64,000 nucleotides of DNA from Streptomyces sp. NBC_00525 (GCF_036346595.1 NZ_CP107834.1:6696001-6760000); one strand, 5' to 3'. Shown: positions 36,559-47,262, counted from the stretch's first letter. Made by a program: numbers and translations. Notes: a model not told the origin generated them from the sequence alone.

Positions 36559-36832
36559 CGAATCTCCTGAACGTGCCGCCGACCCGGCGGTGCGCTCAAG
36601 GGAGAACGCTGCGGGACCAGCCCCTGCCAGCCTGAAAACTGGAACTATGCGGGAGTAAGCCGTGATCGGCAACAGTCTTTCACGCCAAAGGACCCGTAGA
36701 CATCCGTGTGGTCGTGCAGATGTACGACTGAGGAGCGACTGTTCGTACGGTGCGTGGCTCCCACCAGCCACGGGGGAGTGGTCTTGCGGCAAATCGCCCT
36801 GAAGGGCTGCCTGTTGTCACCAGGATGTGGGC

Positions 36833-37930
36833 ATGAGGCAACAGGACGCCATGGGCCAGCAGCCCGTTCTCGTAAGAATTCCGGTCGAGCCCGTCGAGGC
36901 CGCGATGGAGGCCGACGCCCGCGATGCGGCATTGCGCCAGACGGTGGCGGTACGCGGACCGGTCTTCGGGGTGGTTTCGCAGAAGGAGGGGGAGGGACGA
37001 CGGTGGCGGGTGGTCATCGAGGTGACCCACAGCTGTCCGCAGGTGGCGCGGGACGAGCTGAACTCGCGGCTGTGGTTCAGGGCGAAGGACGACGCGAAGG
37101 ACAAGACGGAGCGGCGCGCGCTGCTCGCGGCGGTCAGCCGGCTGGAGACCGAAGAACTCACCGATCTCACGGTGCTCGATACCCGATACCGCGTGGTGCG
37201 CGCCGAGGAGTACGCGGGCATGAACGCGGACGGGGGCCTGGAGTTTCCGCGGCCCACCGATGTGGAACCGCTCAACCCGACCTGGGACCACTCAAGTGGT
37301 CCGGGTGTCGATGACGGCCTGGTCCTCGACCCGGACGCGCCTCTGTCTCCGGTCCAGGGGGTGGAACGGCTGTCTCTGAGGTCTCTCGCCTACACCGGGA
37401 GCAGATATCCCGACAACGTACGCCGCGATTCCGCTCGGGCCGTGAAGACCCACCCCGACGTCGTGCTCATGCCGACCGGCTTCATGGTCGTCGAGCGTTC
37501 CGGCGACAAGGGCTGGACGATGGGAGGCCGGCTGCACGCCACCCCGCACGACGCGCGCAAGTCCCTGAACTTCATCCTGACCGTGTGGGAGCCACGCATG
37601 CGGGGCCTGATCCCCATCGGCGCCCTCATGGACACCGACGCACACAGCGTCGTCGCGGAGGGGACCAGCCCGGCAGTCGCGGAACTGGCCGAGTACGCGG
37701 CGGCCTCCGACCGGCTCCGTGAGGGCATGCTCAACGAGCTCGAGGCCCACGGCACCACGTACCGGATCGCCCGTATCCGGCGCCTGGTGCGCTGGGGCCC
37801 GGACGGCCCGGAATCCCAGCGCCCCTCGGACATCGCCTCCCAGCCTCCAGCCGTCCTGCACCTCCGCCTCGACGAGGACGGTGTGGTCCACCCGGACGAG
37901 CCCGAGGAGGAGAAGAGCACGTCATCGTGA
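36833..37930 (+). CDS. DUF5954-family protein
   Basis: 365 residues from ATG. The pattern VRIPVEPVEAAMEADARDAA, VRGPVFGVVSQ, LNSRLWFRAKDDAKD, RYRVVRAEEYAG and LRSLAYTGSRYP matches a streptomycete family I recall as DUF5954. The later LMPTGFMVVERSGDKGW and YRIARIRRLVRWGPDGPE fit too. Function unknown. Codon use is normal. Confidence 0.85.
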   Translation: MRQQDAMGQQPVLVRIPVEPVEAAMEADARDAALRQTVAVRGPVFGVVSQKEGEGRRWRVVIEVTHSCPQVARDELNSRLWFRAKDDAKDKTERRALLAAVSRLETEELTDLTVLDTRYRVVRAEEYAGMNADGGLEFPRPTDVEPLNPTWDHSSGPGVDDGLVLDPDAPLSPVQGVERLSLRSLAYTGSRYPDNVRRDSARAVKTHPDVVLMPTGFMVVERSGDKGWTMGGRLHATPHDARKSLNFILTVWEPRMRGLIPIGALMDTDAHSVVAEGTSPAVAELAEYAAASDRLREGMLNELEAHGTTYRIARIRRLVRWGPDGPESQRPSDIASQPPAVLHLRLDEDGVVHPDEPEEEKSTSS

Positions 37931-38041
37931 TCGTACGGTGAACTCGGCCGGCGCGCCTGCCCTCTGGCGGGCGCCCGCTGAGCCGAGGATGGCGCACACC
38001 TGGACGCGGTCGAGCAGAAAGCGCTTCACGCCTCGGCCCCG

Positions 38042-39595
38042 TCAGGACATGCTCCCCTCACACACCGTCCCCGGAGCCGGGGTGCGGCCCGTCCGCAGAT
38101 ACCGGTCGACCGCCTCGACGACGCAGCGGTTCCCCGGATACGTACCGTGTCCCTCCTCCTCGGCCGTCAGGAGCACGCCGACGCCTTTGCCCAGGTCCCG
38201 CGCCATATGGCGGGCTCCGGCGTACGGGGTGGTCGGATCACCGGTGCCGCCGACCACCAGGACGGGTGCCGCACCGCCCGCGTCCACCTGGAGCGTGGCG
38301 CGCTCGCCGTCGAAGGGCCACTCGAAACAGAGGTACACCCCGGTGGACCAGGCCGCGCCGAAGACGGGCGAGGCGGCTTCGACGCGTGCCGCGTCCTCGG
38401 CGAGGCGCTCGACATCGGGCCGCAGGCTGGAATCCGCGCAGGTGATCGCGGTCAGGGCGGTGCGGCCGTTGTCGTGGGGCGCGTCGGCGGCCTCGGCCGC
38501 GCCACCGTCGTCCAGGCCTTCGCTCAGCGGGCCGCCGTCATTGTGGTCGATCAGCGCGGTGAGGGCCTTGGCGAGCGGCGACCAGCCATCCGTACCGCGG
38601 TCGAGGAAGCCGCTGACGGCGTACGCGAGGTTGTCGGCGTCGAGGCTGCTCCCGGCAGCCGCCGGGGCGGACTTCTTCTCCAGGCGGTCGGCCAGACGCG
38701 TCATGCGCCGCGCCGCCTCCTTCGGTCCGTCGCCGGTCGGGCAGTCGCGCATACGGGCCGCGCAATGCTCAGCGAACCTGTCGAAGGCTGCCTGCACCGC
38801 CTTGACCTGCGACACCTGCTCCTCGGTGAGGTCCTTGGTCGGATCGACGGACGCCTCCAGGACTAGTCGTCCCACGTGCGACGGAAACAGATGGGCGTAG
38901 ACGGCACCGAGCGCCGTCCCGTACGACACACCGAAGTAGTGCAGCCGCTTGTCGCCGAGGAGATAGCGCATCAGCTCCATATCGCGGGCGGTGTGCGAGG
39001 TGCCGATGTACGGCAGGATCGCCCCCGAGTGCTTCGCGCAGGCGTCGGCCCCCTCATAGCCCATGTCGTCTGCGGTCTTCCCGCAGCGCACGGGAATGGT
39101 CGCGCCGACGCCGCGCGGATCGAAGGAGACCAGGTCGTAGCGGTCGAGAAGCGACTCGTACTGTCTGATGTGATCGGGCAGTCCACTCACGCCGGACACA
39201 CCGGGACCACCGAAGTTGAGGACGAGCGAGCCGATGCGCCGGGCGCTCGACCCGGTCGCCTTCCGACGTATCAGGGACACGTCGATGGTCTTGCCCGTCG
39301 GCTTCCGGTAGTCGAGGGGAGCCTTCATCACGGCGCAGTCGTATCCCGTACGCGCGCGGGGCGGTGAGGTGCAGCGGGACCAGCGCAGATGCTGGCCGGT
39401 GGTGAGCGCGGTGGGCAGACCGGCGGGCGGATTGCCTGCGGCGAACTCCGTACGAGGCGGCGCACTCCGACCGCCGGAGTCGCGCTGGAGCCAGGCGCCG
39501 ACGGCACCGACCGCGACGAGGAGCACCACGGCCATGATGCGCGCACCGACCGAGAGGCCCGGCCTGCGGCTTCGGATCGGATGTACGTCATGCAT
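38042..39595 (-). CDS. Anchored or secreted S33 peptidase (tripeptidyl aminopeptidase-like)
   Basis: 517 residues. A membrane or signal segment (about residues 18-37) precedes an alpha/beta-hydrolase peptidase. LVLNFGGPGVSGVSGLP is the oxyanion region. YFGVSYGTALGAVYAH holds the catalytic Ser. VVGGTGDPTTPYAGA gives Asp and EGHGTYPGNRC gives His. Cys residues and the C-terminal TAP-like lid match streptomycete tripeptidyl aminopeptidases (SlpD/SlpE type). It would trim short peptides from protein N-termini outside the cell. Confidence 0.92.
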   Translation of the reverse strand: MHDVHPIRSRRPGLSVGARIMAVVLLVAVGAVGAWLQRDSGGRSAPPRTEFAAGNPPAGLPTALTTGQHLRWSRCTSPPRARTGYDCAVMKAPLDYRKPTGKTIDVSLIRRKATGSSARRIGSLVLNFGGPGVSGVSGLPDHIRQYESLLDRYDLVSFDPRGVGATIPVRCGKTADDMGYEGADACAKHSGAILPYIGTSHTARDMELMRYLLGDKRLHYFGVSYGTALGAVYAHLFPSHVGRLVLEASVDPTKDLTEEQVSQVKAVQAAFDRFAEHCAARMRDCPTGDGPKEAARRMTRLADRLEKKSAPAAAGSSLDADNLAYAVSGFLDRGTDGWSPLAKALTALIDHNDGGPLSEGLDDGGAAEAADAPHDNGRTALTAITCADSSLRPDVERLAEDAARVEAASPVFGAAWSTGVYLCFEWPFDGERATLQVDAGGAAPVLVVGGTGDPTTPYAGARHMARDLGKGVGVLLTAEEEGHGTYPGNRCVVEAVDRYLRTGRTPAPGTVCEGSMS

Positions 39596-39930
39596 GAAAG
39601 TCCCCGTGCCCCCACAGCCGTGATCGTCGACTGAGTGCAGAGTACAAGCCACCTCCGACAACTCGACCCACGTACAGCCACCCGGTACACGCACCGGTCC
39701 GCAGCCGTCCGGCAGGCTGCCGCGCTCCGGTGGCGGGGTGCGGAAGGCCGATCCCAGTCTTGGGCATGCTGCCCGCAGTGGAAACGGGCGAGGAGTGGGG
39801 GACGCCGTCGTCGTCGGCGAGAGCGTGATGCGCCCCGGCGTGGAGGACCTCTGCACGCGCCTGGGGCTATGCCCGTGCCTGGCGCAACGAGCCGACGCCA
39901 ATCAGGGCAACCGCTCTGGTAACCCGTGAC

Positions 39931-40128
39931 GTAGGTCTCCAGTCGCCGCTCTGGGAGTACGGGACGGAGACGAGGGTTCCCCAGCTGTAGCTGTTCTCGC
40001 AGTTGTAGCTGTTGTACGCCTTGACCGTGAGCTCGCCCCGCCACCACCAGCCGAAGATCGGGGGTGTTGCCGCCCGAGTTGATGTTGAAGCAGCCGAGGC
40101 TCTCCGCGCCGTTCTGGACCTGGTCCAA
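39931..40128 (-). pseudogene. Frameshifted remnant of a small secreted-type protein
   Basis: On the minus strand one frame reads LDQVQNGAESLGCFNINSGG and then, one base out at a C run near 40064, the next frame continues IFGWWWRGELTVKAYNSYNC and SYSWGTLVSVPYSQSG. Both parts look like protein, rich in Cys, Trp and Tyr, and join naturally with one indel. No start or signal peptide remains. Family not recognised. Confidence 0.45.
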
Positions 40129-40247
40129 CGGCCGAACAACGTGCCTCCAACGGGAGCCCGGTAGTGGTGAGCCGACCGAGCCGAGTGGGCGGTACGAAGG
40201 TTTGCCGGTTTCCGGCGTTGTCGGTCCCCGGTGCTAGCGTCCCCACC

Positions 40248-40781
40248 ATGGCAAATCGCTCGTATCTCTACGCCGCCGACTCGACGCCGAACGAGGCGGA
40301 CATACCCAAACCAATCCGGTGCATATCCGAGCACAATTGGGCCATTCCGCTCGCGCACAAGCTTCTGGTGGGACGAGGGACGACGATCGTCCCGTCCATG
40401 ATCTGGAACCCCCGCATCGGCATTGCCGCGGACTACGCCGATGGGGCGGCCTTGCTCCGTGACCTGCTGCACGCGGTCGGCAAGGGCCTGGAGAACGACG
40501 CCGAGTTCAACGAGTGCGTGGCCAGGACCACGGCCCACCTCGAGAAGCAGCAGGCGAAGTACTTCATCCTCGAAACCGGGGAGATCGTTTCGATGGAGGG
40601 CGACGATCCCGTAGCGAGCGTGCAGTACCTGGTGTCGACCGACATCCCCGACACCGTGGCCAAGGCCGAGGCGGCGATCGCCGGTCGAAACGATGACTGG
40701 CTGACCGCACTGCGCACCGACTGGCAGAACCACTTCGCGTCCTTCTACAGCGAGACGCTGTACTTCTCCTTCCCTAACTGA
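40248..40781 (+). CDS. Hypothetical protein
   Basis: 177 residues from ATG. MANRSYLYAADSTPNEADI, SEHNWAIPLAHKLLVG and DDWLTALRTDWQNHFASFYSE suggest a soluble alpha-helical protein found in several actinomycetes, but I cannot name it. No signal peptide or membrane segment. Followed by a strong terminator. Codon use is slightly less GC-biased than in its neighbours. Confidence 0.75.
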   Translation: MANRSYLYAADSTPNEADIPKPIRCISEHNWAIPLAHKLLVGRGTTIVPSMIWNPRIGIAADYADGAALLRDLLHAVGKGLENDAEFNECVARTTAHLEKQQAKYFILETGEIVSMEGDDPVASVQYLVSTDIPDTVAKAEAAIAGRNDDWLTALRTDWQNHFASFYSETLYFSFPN

Positions 40782-40802
40782 CCGACTGCCGACCCCGCTG
40801 AC

Positions 40803-40838
40803 GCCGGCGCCGCCCTCCGGAAGGGAGGCCGCGCCGGC
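40803..40838 (+). terminator. Terminator hairpin
   Basis: GCCGGCGC-CGCCCTCC pairs with GGGAGG-CCGCGCCGGC around GGAA, starting about 20 bases after the stop. Confidence 0.75.
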
Positions 40839-41055
40839 GCGGGTCGCGCTGGTGATCGGCACCCTTCCGCTCCTCCACCGCCTCCGCCACGCGTACCGGC
40901 TCCCCGGCAGACGTCGATGCCGGTCCGGGTGATGCTGCAGGTCCCACGACGGGTGATGCTCGCTCCGGCGCCGTGGCACGGACCCGCCTCGTACCGTACG
41001 GAAGGGGCCCGTCGCAGTCGGTAGGACGGCGACGGCCCGGCAGACCGCTGCGCCC

Positions 41056-41517
41056 TTACAGCCGACGCTCTTTTGCCACGATGTCACGTGCGTACTGGTC
41101 GTCCGGTCCGATCTCCTGGATCGCCCCCTCGGCTTCTTGCACCCGACCCGTCTCGCACAGCAGCCGCACAAGCACGTACAAGGCGCCACGGTCACCCTCT
41201 TCGGCGCGGTCGCGCAGCGCCGCCGCCATGCCCCGTTCTCGAAGCAATCTGTTGAGCCGCCGACGTGCGTGGCTGTCCGTGAGGGCACGCTTCGTAAGCT
41301 CTGGAATCCGTCCTGCCCGGGCCAGCAGATCCATGTGCCACAGGTGGTTGTCGTGCATGTCGGGATCGTCCGAGAAGCATTCGGCACGCGGGTGTACCAG
41401 CGCGATAGCCACGTCCCATTCTTGAAGCTGTTCCGCCGTCCGAGCCCGCTCCAACCAGTCCACAGAACGATTATCGCCCGTCGGCCCGCACAACAACGCA
41501 GCCGGAGTAGCCGCCAT
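41056..41517 (-). CDS. Helical-repeat (TPR-like) hypothetical protein
   Basis: 153 residues from ATG 41517 (a weaker ATG at 41571 is in frame). Repeated amphipathic helices such as RTAEQLQEWDVAIALVHP, DLLARAGRIPELTKRAL and LCETGRVQEAEGAIQEI look like tetratricopeptide-type repeats. Function unknown. Start uncertain for lack of a clear ribosome site. Confidence 0.65.
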   Translation of the reverse strand: MAATPAALLCGPTGDNRSVDWLERARTAEQLQEWDVAIALVHPRAECFSDDPDMHDNHLWHMDLLARAGRIPELTKRALTDSHARRRLNRLLRERGMAAALRDRAEEGDRGALYVLVRLLCETGRVQEAEGAIQEIGPDDQYARDIVAKERRL

Positions 41518-41583
41518 CGAGGGTGCAACCGAGCGACGGGGGAGCGATCGGAGTACGGCGCCCGGCGCCACGCGACCCGCCGT

Positions 41584-42144
41584 CTATTCCGCCGGCGACC
41601 AGGGGGCGGAGAGCAAATGCGCGACGCTTCGCCGGTCGCGGCCCTCTGAAGGCCCGTCAGCCGCCTTGCCCACCGCGACCATGGAGACGATCACCCAGCC
41701 CGGGTTCGGTTCCAGCTCCTTGGTGAGCCCTTCCAGGTCGAAGGCGCGGAATTGGTGCGCGGCAAGTCCGAGAACCTGGGCCTGAACAGTCAGGTGAGCG
41801 ACGGCCTGACCAAGGTCGTAGTCCGCGAACTCGGAGTAGGTCAGCTGTGTGTCATCGACGTATCGGCGCGTCAGCGTGACGACGAGCAGGCCCGCATCCG
41901 TCGCCCAGCGAGCCGAGCTCGGTGCCAGGTACGGGAGCAACCGATCATGCTTCGGCTCACCGGGCCTGCCGACGAAGAAGCCCCACGGCTGAGAGTTCCC
42001 TGCGGACGGTGCCCACCGCGCGGCTTCCAGCAGCAGCCCGAGGGCACGGTCGTCGACCACCGCCGAAGCATCGAACCGGTAGGGGCTGAAACGCTCGGCA
42101 AGCAGGGGGTGTATGCCGTCGTACGACGTCTGAGGATCATGCAC
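41584..42144 (-). CDS. Nitroreductase-family flavoprotein
   Basis: 186 residues from GTG with GGAG upstream (ATG 42201 is the longer alternative). LAERFSPYRFD, LLEAARWAPSAGNSQPWGF and YDLGQAVAHLTVQAQVLGLA are the FMN-binding motifs of nitroreductases. The protein would reduce nitro compounds, quinones or related substrates with NAD(P)H. Near-complete family length. Gene stands alone. Confidence 0.88.
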   Translation of the reverse strand: MHDPQTSYDGIHPLLAERFSPYRFDASAVVDDRALGLLLEAARWAPSAGNSQPWGFFVGRPGEPKHDRLLPYLAPSSARWATDAGLLVVTLTRRYVDDTQLTYSEFADYDLGQAVAHLTVQAQVLGLAAHQFRAFDLEGLTKELEPNPGWVIVSMVAVGKAADGPSEGRDRRSVAHLLSAPWSPAE

Positions 42145-42548
42145 GTTCTGCTCCAACCGGCGACCGTGGGTGCGTATTCCGGCCAGCGCAAGCAATGCCA
42201 TCGCTTACGCCGGACGATCGGCTGTACCAACGAACACGGGGGAAGCCCCCGCACTGATCATGGATCGACACGAACACCAACGCGCCCTCTCCGAAAGGAC
42301 GTTGGCGCCCACCACTCAGCACGAGGGCAGGCGACCGCGACGAGGCGTCATCGAGTTGACGAACCGCGTGACGTCCAGCAGGGAGGCCCCGCTGTTAGCG
42401 GAGTTGTGTGGCGCGGCTTCCGACTGGGCTCGGCTCTGGGACAAACCACGGGCGCCATTCATCGCAATGGCTCGTCCCCGGCAAAGACGCGGTTGTAGCG
42501 TCAGCCGTGAGCCCTCGTAGGAGGGCCACGAGAGTAGGGGGAGGGACC
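42145..42548. other. Intergenic region without a supported gene
   Basis: About 400 bases between divergent genes. A 116-codon plus-strand frame exists here, but its composition is irregular and it lacks a ribosome site, so I do not call it. Confidence 0.5.
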
Positions 42549-42932
42549 GTGTCAGACATTTCCCGGCGCGCGCTCGTGGGTGCCACCGGCGCAGCTGTCG
42601 CATCGACACTTCTCACGGCAACCGGAACCGCTCAGGCCGCCGAGGCCGAGCCCGCGGGTGGCAAGAACGGACACACACCACACAGCACCTCGAAGGAGGC
42701 CGAGACACTCATGACCAGTGGCAGCCAAACTCTCAAGTACGTGGCATACATCGGGAGCCCTGACATGGAAGTGCTGAGCGACGCGACGTTCGGCGTCTGC
42801 GCAGACCCGGCCGACATGTGGGCGTATCTGGACGATGCCACTGCACGTCTCCAGGCGAAGCACCCCTCGTATTCCTTCGTTCCTCATCTCGTCCGATTCG
42901 ACCAGGTCACCACCGACATCCCGCGCCCGTAG
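42549..42932 (+). CDS. Small secreted hypothetical protein
   Basis: 127 residues from GTG behind GGAGGG. The N-terminus SRRALVGATGAAVASTLLTA ending AQA-A is a signal peptide, possibly Tat-type because of the Arg pair. The mature part has a single Cys in FGVCADPADMWAYLDDA and is otherwise unrecognised. No repeats. Confidence 0.7.
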   Translation: MSDISRRALVGATGAAVASTLLTATGTAQAAEAEPAGGKNGHTPHSTSKEAETLMTSGSQTLKYVAYIGSPDMEVLSDATFGVCADPADMWAYLDDATARLQAKHPSYSFVPHLVRFDQVTTDIPRP

Positions 42933-43148
42933 CAACACACTGCGCCGGCCCTGCCCCCAACGGGTCCGGCGCACTACTGGGGGTGTCGAGCCGCATTGCA
43001 TGCTAGAGCGTGTCTGTCCGAGAATCACACGCTCGAATGTTCCCGCAGCGGGCGACGGGCAAAGGCCGAAGGTGGTCAGCGACAGCCGAGCCCGTCCTCC
43101 AGGCACCTACGTCACCGGCGGCGCGGCAGCGAGACACGACTGCAGCAG

Positions 43149-43604
43149 CTACAGGCCCAAATCGGAGACGAAGCCCGAGAAAGTAGGTGCTACGACTCGC
43201 CACTCGCACAGGAGGGGGTCTGCCCAGAAGTCACTGCCGACGACGCGGGGGTCCGAGGGGTCGGTCCGGTAGTCGAGAGCCAAGGCGCCGTCATCACCGG
43301 GATGGCGAGTGGTGGCGATCAGCACTGCCTGGTCAACGTCAAGCCATGGAAGCTCGAGCGGAGCGACGCTCCTGCTTCCGCGTGCCTGGCGAAAGAATGC
43401 GGAGTGTGGATCATCGGCGAACATGTCCATTGATTGGGACGCGTACGCCATCTGCTCAGGGTTCGACACGAAGCCAAGTGGGTCCTTGAACCACGGAATG
43501 GCCTTCACCAGCACCGCATCGCCCGGATGACGCCAAAGGTCGCGAGCAATGAGCGACGTCAGCAGGGCGGGCAGAGGAAGTCCACGGACTACCGAAGGTG
43601 CCAT
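43149..43604 (-). CDS. SMI1/KNR4-like (SUKH) immunity-type protein
   Basis: 151 residues from ATG. LELPWLDVDQAVLIATTRHP, GDDGALALDYRTDPSDPRVV and WRVVAPTFSGFVSDLGL match the C-terminal core of SMI1/KNR4-like proteins, a fold used by many immunity proteins against secreted toxins. No adjacent toxin gene is visible, so it may be an orphan immunity gene. Family from memory, moderately sure. Confidence 0.75.
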   Translation of the reverse strand: MAPSVVRGLPLPALLTSLIARDLWRHPGDAVLVKAIPWFKDPLGFVSNPEQMAYASQSMDMFADDPHSAFFRQARGSRSVAPLELPWLDVDQAVLIATTRHPGDDGALALDYRTDPSDPRVVGSDFWADPLLCEWRVVAPTFSGFVSDLGL

Positions 43605-43761
43605 GGCACACAGCTTCGCACGGCGGAGAGGGCTCGGGTGCCCGCCCAGGGCCGGCTCGGCTGCGCCTCGCCCCCAACCGGGACTGTGCGGACAAGGTGT
43701 GCGCCCCCGTAATAGCTACGCCTCCCTGTATTGCTGCAGATGTCCGTGGAACCGCCGGGGT

Positions 43762-44754
<993 letters not shown>

Positions 44755-44823
44755 TCACCAGATAGTCATATTTCTCGATAGGCTCCGGCACGCTGCATCC
44801 GCACCACAGAGGGGGGAATCCTC

Positions 44824-45327
44824 ATGCGTGTCCGTCATGCCCTGACCGCCGCCGCGACGGCGGCTTCGGTCGTCTCGCTCGGTCTCGTGGCCGGGGCCCC
44901 GGCCCAGGCGGCCGAGTACTCCTCGGCCCTGAAAATCAAGGGCGTCCAGTACGACGCTCCGGGCCGCGACTCCAACAAGTGCTCGGGCGGCAACGCCGCG
45001 AGCGAGTACCTGACGATCAAGAACTACTCGCGCACCGCGACGGTGAACCTCAAGGGCTACGTCGTGAAGGACGCCGCCGGAAACAGGTTCACCTTCACCA
45101 AGTCCCACTCGTTGCAGCCCGGCGACTACGTAAAGCTTCGCGGCAACCGCGGCACCGACTCCGACGCCAAGAACGTGGTCTACCGCCAGAACTGCAACTT
45201 CATCTGGAACAACGACAAGGACACCATCTACCTGTACAAGCCCTCGGGCGCCCGCGCCGACGTCCACTCCTACAGCAAGAAGAGCAACGACCGCGACGGC
45301 AACGGCTACATCACGTACCACGGGTAG
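44824..45327 (+). CDS. Secreted lamin-tail-domain protein
   Basis: 167 residues. Signal peptide MRVRHALTAAATAASVVSL with AQA-A cleavage. The mature part is a lamin-tail (LTD) Ig-like domain: ASEYLTIKNYSRTATVNLKG, PGDYVKLRGNRGT, FIWNNDKDTIYLYKPSG. Two Cys could form a disulfide. LTD proteins occur on or outside actinomycete cells, often with nucleases or binding roles. Role unknown. Confidence 0.9.
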   Translation: MRVRHALTAAATAASVVSLGLVAGAPAQAAEYSSALKIKGVQYDAPGRDSNKCSGGNAASEYLTIKNYSRTATVNLKGYVVKDAAGNRFTFTKSHSLQPGDYVKLRGNRGTDSDAKNVVYRQNCNFIWNNDKDTIYLYKPSGARADVHSYSKKSNDRDGNGYITYHG

Positions 45328-45415
45328 CCCTGCCTGGGGCGGAGCCGTCGCACAGCCGCTGACCGCGTACTTCGACGCGGCGGGGACGGCGTACGTACGG
45401 CTCCGCGAGCCATCC

Positions 45416-45452
45416 GGAACCGGCACGGGCCGCTGCGCCCGTGCCGGGTTCC
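45416..45452 (+). terminator. Probable terminator after the lamin-tail gene
   Basis: GGAACC-GGCACGGGC pairs with GCCCGTGCCGGGTTCC (one bulged base) about 90 bases past the stop. The rest of 45328-45727 holds no supported gene. Confidence 0.65.
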
Positions 45453-45727
45453 GAAGCACCCGCCGAACGAGTCGCACCGGTCGCCCAGGTGGTGAAGGGC
45501 GGCACGCGCGGTGCGTACGGTGCGAGGTTGGCCCTCGTACGGCCGGCCCGGGGGCATCGGGCGGGCATGGGCTTCGGCCCGGCCTGTGGTCGTGGTCAGG
45601 GCATTGCGGACAGGTGCAGGTGGTTCGACGTGGGGAAAGTGAGCCGGCGTCCTTCCCCAACTTCTTGGCTGGACCGTTTCCGGCACCGCTCGATGGTGGC
45701 GGCAGAAGGTTGCTGGGCATCACGGGC

Positions 45728-46249
45728 TCACCAGGCTCCTGTGTGGTCTGCTGCTGCGGCCCAGCGGCGGATGCGCGGGTCGGGATGTCCCTGGGCGGAT
45801 GCGAGTGTGCTTTCAAGTAGTTCGTACAGCGATGGGGGATAGGCCGCGCTGGAGGTCGGCAGAGCCAGCAGGACACGGTGGCGCATCCGCAGGTCGGTGG
45901 ATTCGGCGAACACCCGCAGGCATGCCTCCAGCCAGGCGGCCTTGATGTCCTGTGCCTCGTCCAGGGCGGGATCACGTACCTCGGTCGGCGCGTACGCCGG
46001 AGACCGGTCTGCGCGCAAGGGCACATGGGCGCTGTACCAGGCCCGCGTGGCACCGGCGCGCTCGGCATCCGTGCCGATCCGTAGGTAGTCGACCAAGGCC
46101 GCCATCACACGGCGGCGTCCGAATGCGTAGACCGCCGGCTCGACAAACCAGCGGCAGAAACTGGGGTCCGGGTCATACACGGCTGCCGCCATCAGCGGAG
46201 CGAACCACCCCTCGGGGAGATCGACACGTTCGAACAGGGGCTTACGCAC
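45728..46249 (-). CDS. HEAT-like helical hypothetical protein
   Basis: 173 residues from ATG. Regular helices (FAPLMAAAVYDPDPSFCRWF, RRVMAALVDYLRIGTDAERA, RMRHRVLLALPTSSAAYP, AQGHPDPRIRRWAAAAD) suggest HEAT/ARM-like repeats. Streptomyces proteins of this kind are common near toxin-immunity genes. Function unknown. Confidence 0.75.
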   Translation of the reverse strand: MRKPLFERVDLPEGWFAPLMAAAVYDPDPSFCRWFVEPAVYAFGRRRVMAALVDYLRIGTDAERAGATRAWYSAHVPLRADRSPAYAPTEVRDPALDEAQDIKAAWLEACLRVFAESTDLRMRHRVLLALPTSSAAYPPSLYELLESTLASAQGHPDPRIRRWAAAADHTGAW

Positions 46250-46321
46250 CGCATGGGCGAGGTGGCGGGCACGCCGGTCCTGTCCGGGTTGTCGTGCCTC
46301 CTCACCGCCCCGGCGCGGCGG

Positions 46322-47200
46322 TTACGACCCCTCCGTGAACATGGAGGCGTGGTCGGCGGCCCACTGGCGAAACGTTCGCGGCGATGTCCCGAGAATGTCG
46401 GCCACCGCAGTGGTGATGTACGCGGGCTGCCCGACCGCCGCTTTCCACGCGGCGAGCAGCATGTCGACGGCCGAGCTGGGCGCCGTACCCGCCCACAGGC
46501 TTCGGAACTTCTCCGGCGTGATCTCCTCGAACGCGATCCGGCGCCCCAGGGCGTCACCGATGGCGTCCAGCTGCGCGGCTTGGGTCAGTGATTCGGGGCC
46601 GGTGAGGACGTAGTCGCCCCCGACGTATCCGTCCTCAGAGAGCGTCCGCGCCGCGACGGCTGCGATGTCGCGGTCGTCGACCGGTGCGGACTCGGCAGCG
46701 CCGTACGGCCACCGCACGACTTCACCGGCCCGGATCGCGGGCGCCCACCAGGCCAGTGAGTTCGATGCGAACATCCCCGGCCGGATGATCGTCGCATCGA
46801 GTCCGGTGGCCGCGATGAGCCTTTCGATGTCGGCGTGCAGCACGGCCATGGGATTGGGCTGCTGAAAGAGGGGGTGCGGCGTCTGATGCGGGGAGGAGAG
46901 GAAGACGATCCGCCGCACGTGGGCTGCCAGCCGCTCGACGACCGCCGCGGCGGTCTGAGGCGGGGCGGTCCAGACGAGGAAGACCGCACCGGCGCCGCTC
47001 AACGCCGGGTCGAGCGACTCGGGCACGGTGAGGTCACCGACGAAGACCTCGGCCTTCGCCGGCAGAGTCGCCGCAGCAGCAGCGCTGCGGGTGAGGGCCC
47101 GGACCGTAACGCCCGCGTCGAGCAACTGGTCGACGACGAGGCGGCCGACCCGGCCCGTGGCCCCAGTGACGAGCACGGGGGAGTGGTCTATCTGATTCAT
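46322..47200 (-). CDS. NmrA-family NAD(P)-binding protein
   Basis: 292 residues from ATG. PVLVTGATGRVGRLVVDQLL is the nucleotide site. VFLSSPHQTPHPL, IIRPGMFASNSLAWW and YVLTGPESLTQAAQLDAIGD match NmrA/NAD(P)H azoreductase-like proteins. Divergent from a TetR gene with repeated sequence between them, so it is probably that repressor's target. Confidence 0.92.
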   Translation of the reverse strand: MNQIDHSPVLVTGATGRVGRLVVDQLLDAGVTVRALTRSAAAAATLPAKAEVFVGDLTVPESLDPALSGAGAVFLVWTAPPQTAAAVVERLAAHVRRIVFLSSPHQTPHPLFQQPNPMAVLHADIERLIAATGLDATIIRPGMFASNSLAWWAPAIRAGEVVRWPYGAAESAPVDDRDIAAVAARTLSEDGYVGGDYVLTGPESLTQAAQLDAIGDALGRRIAFEEITPEKFRSLWAGTAPSSAVDMLLAAWKAAVGQPAYITTAVADILGTSPRTFRQWAADHASMFTEGS

Positions 47201-47217
47201 GCGCCCATGAAATCGTT

Positions 47218-47249
47218 ACTCAGTTAAAAATGCAACTCAGTCACAAATG
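47218..47249. promoter_or_regulatory. Two direct 15-bp repeats in the divergent promoter, likely operator
   Basis: ACTCAGTTAAAAATG (47218-47232) and ACTCAGTCACAAATG (47235-47249) differ at two positions and are spaced by 17 bases from start to start. They overlap the space between the NmrA-like and TetR genes. Confidence 0.6.
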
Positions 47250-47262
47250 TTACAGTGGTCAG

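Noticed and set aside
39867..41528. 553-codon minus-strand frame across three loci
   Set aside because: Crosses a real plus-strand gene and a terminator. Only its last part matches the short remnant at 39931-40128.
42170..42520. 116-codon plus-strand frame
   Set aside because: Irregular composition, no ribosome site and no recognisable motifs.
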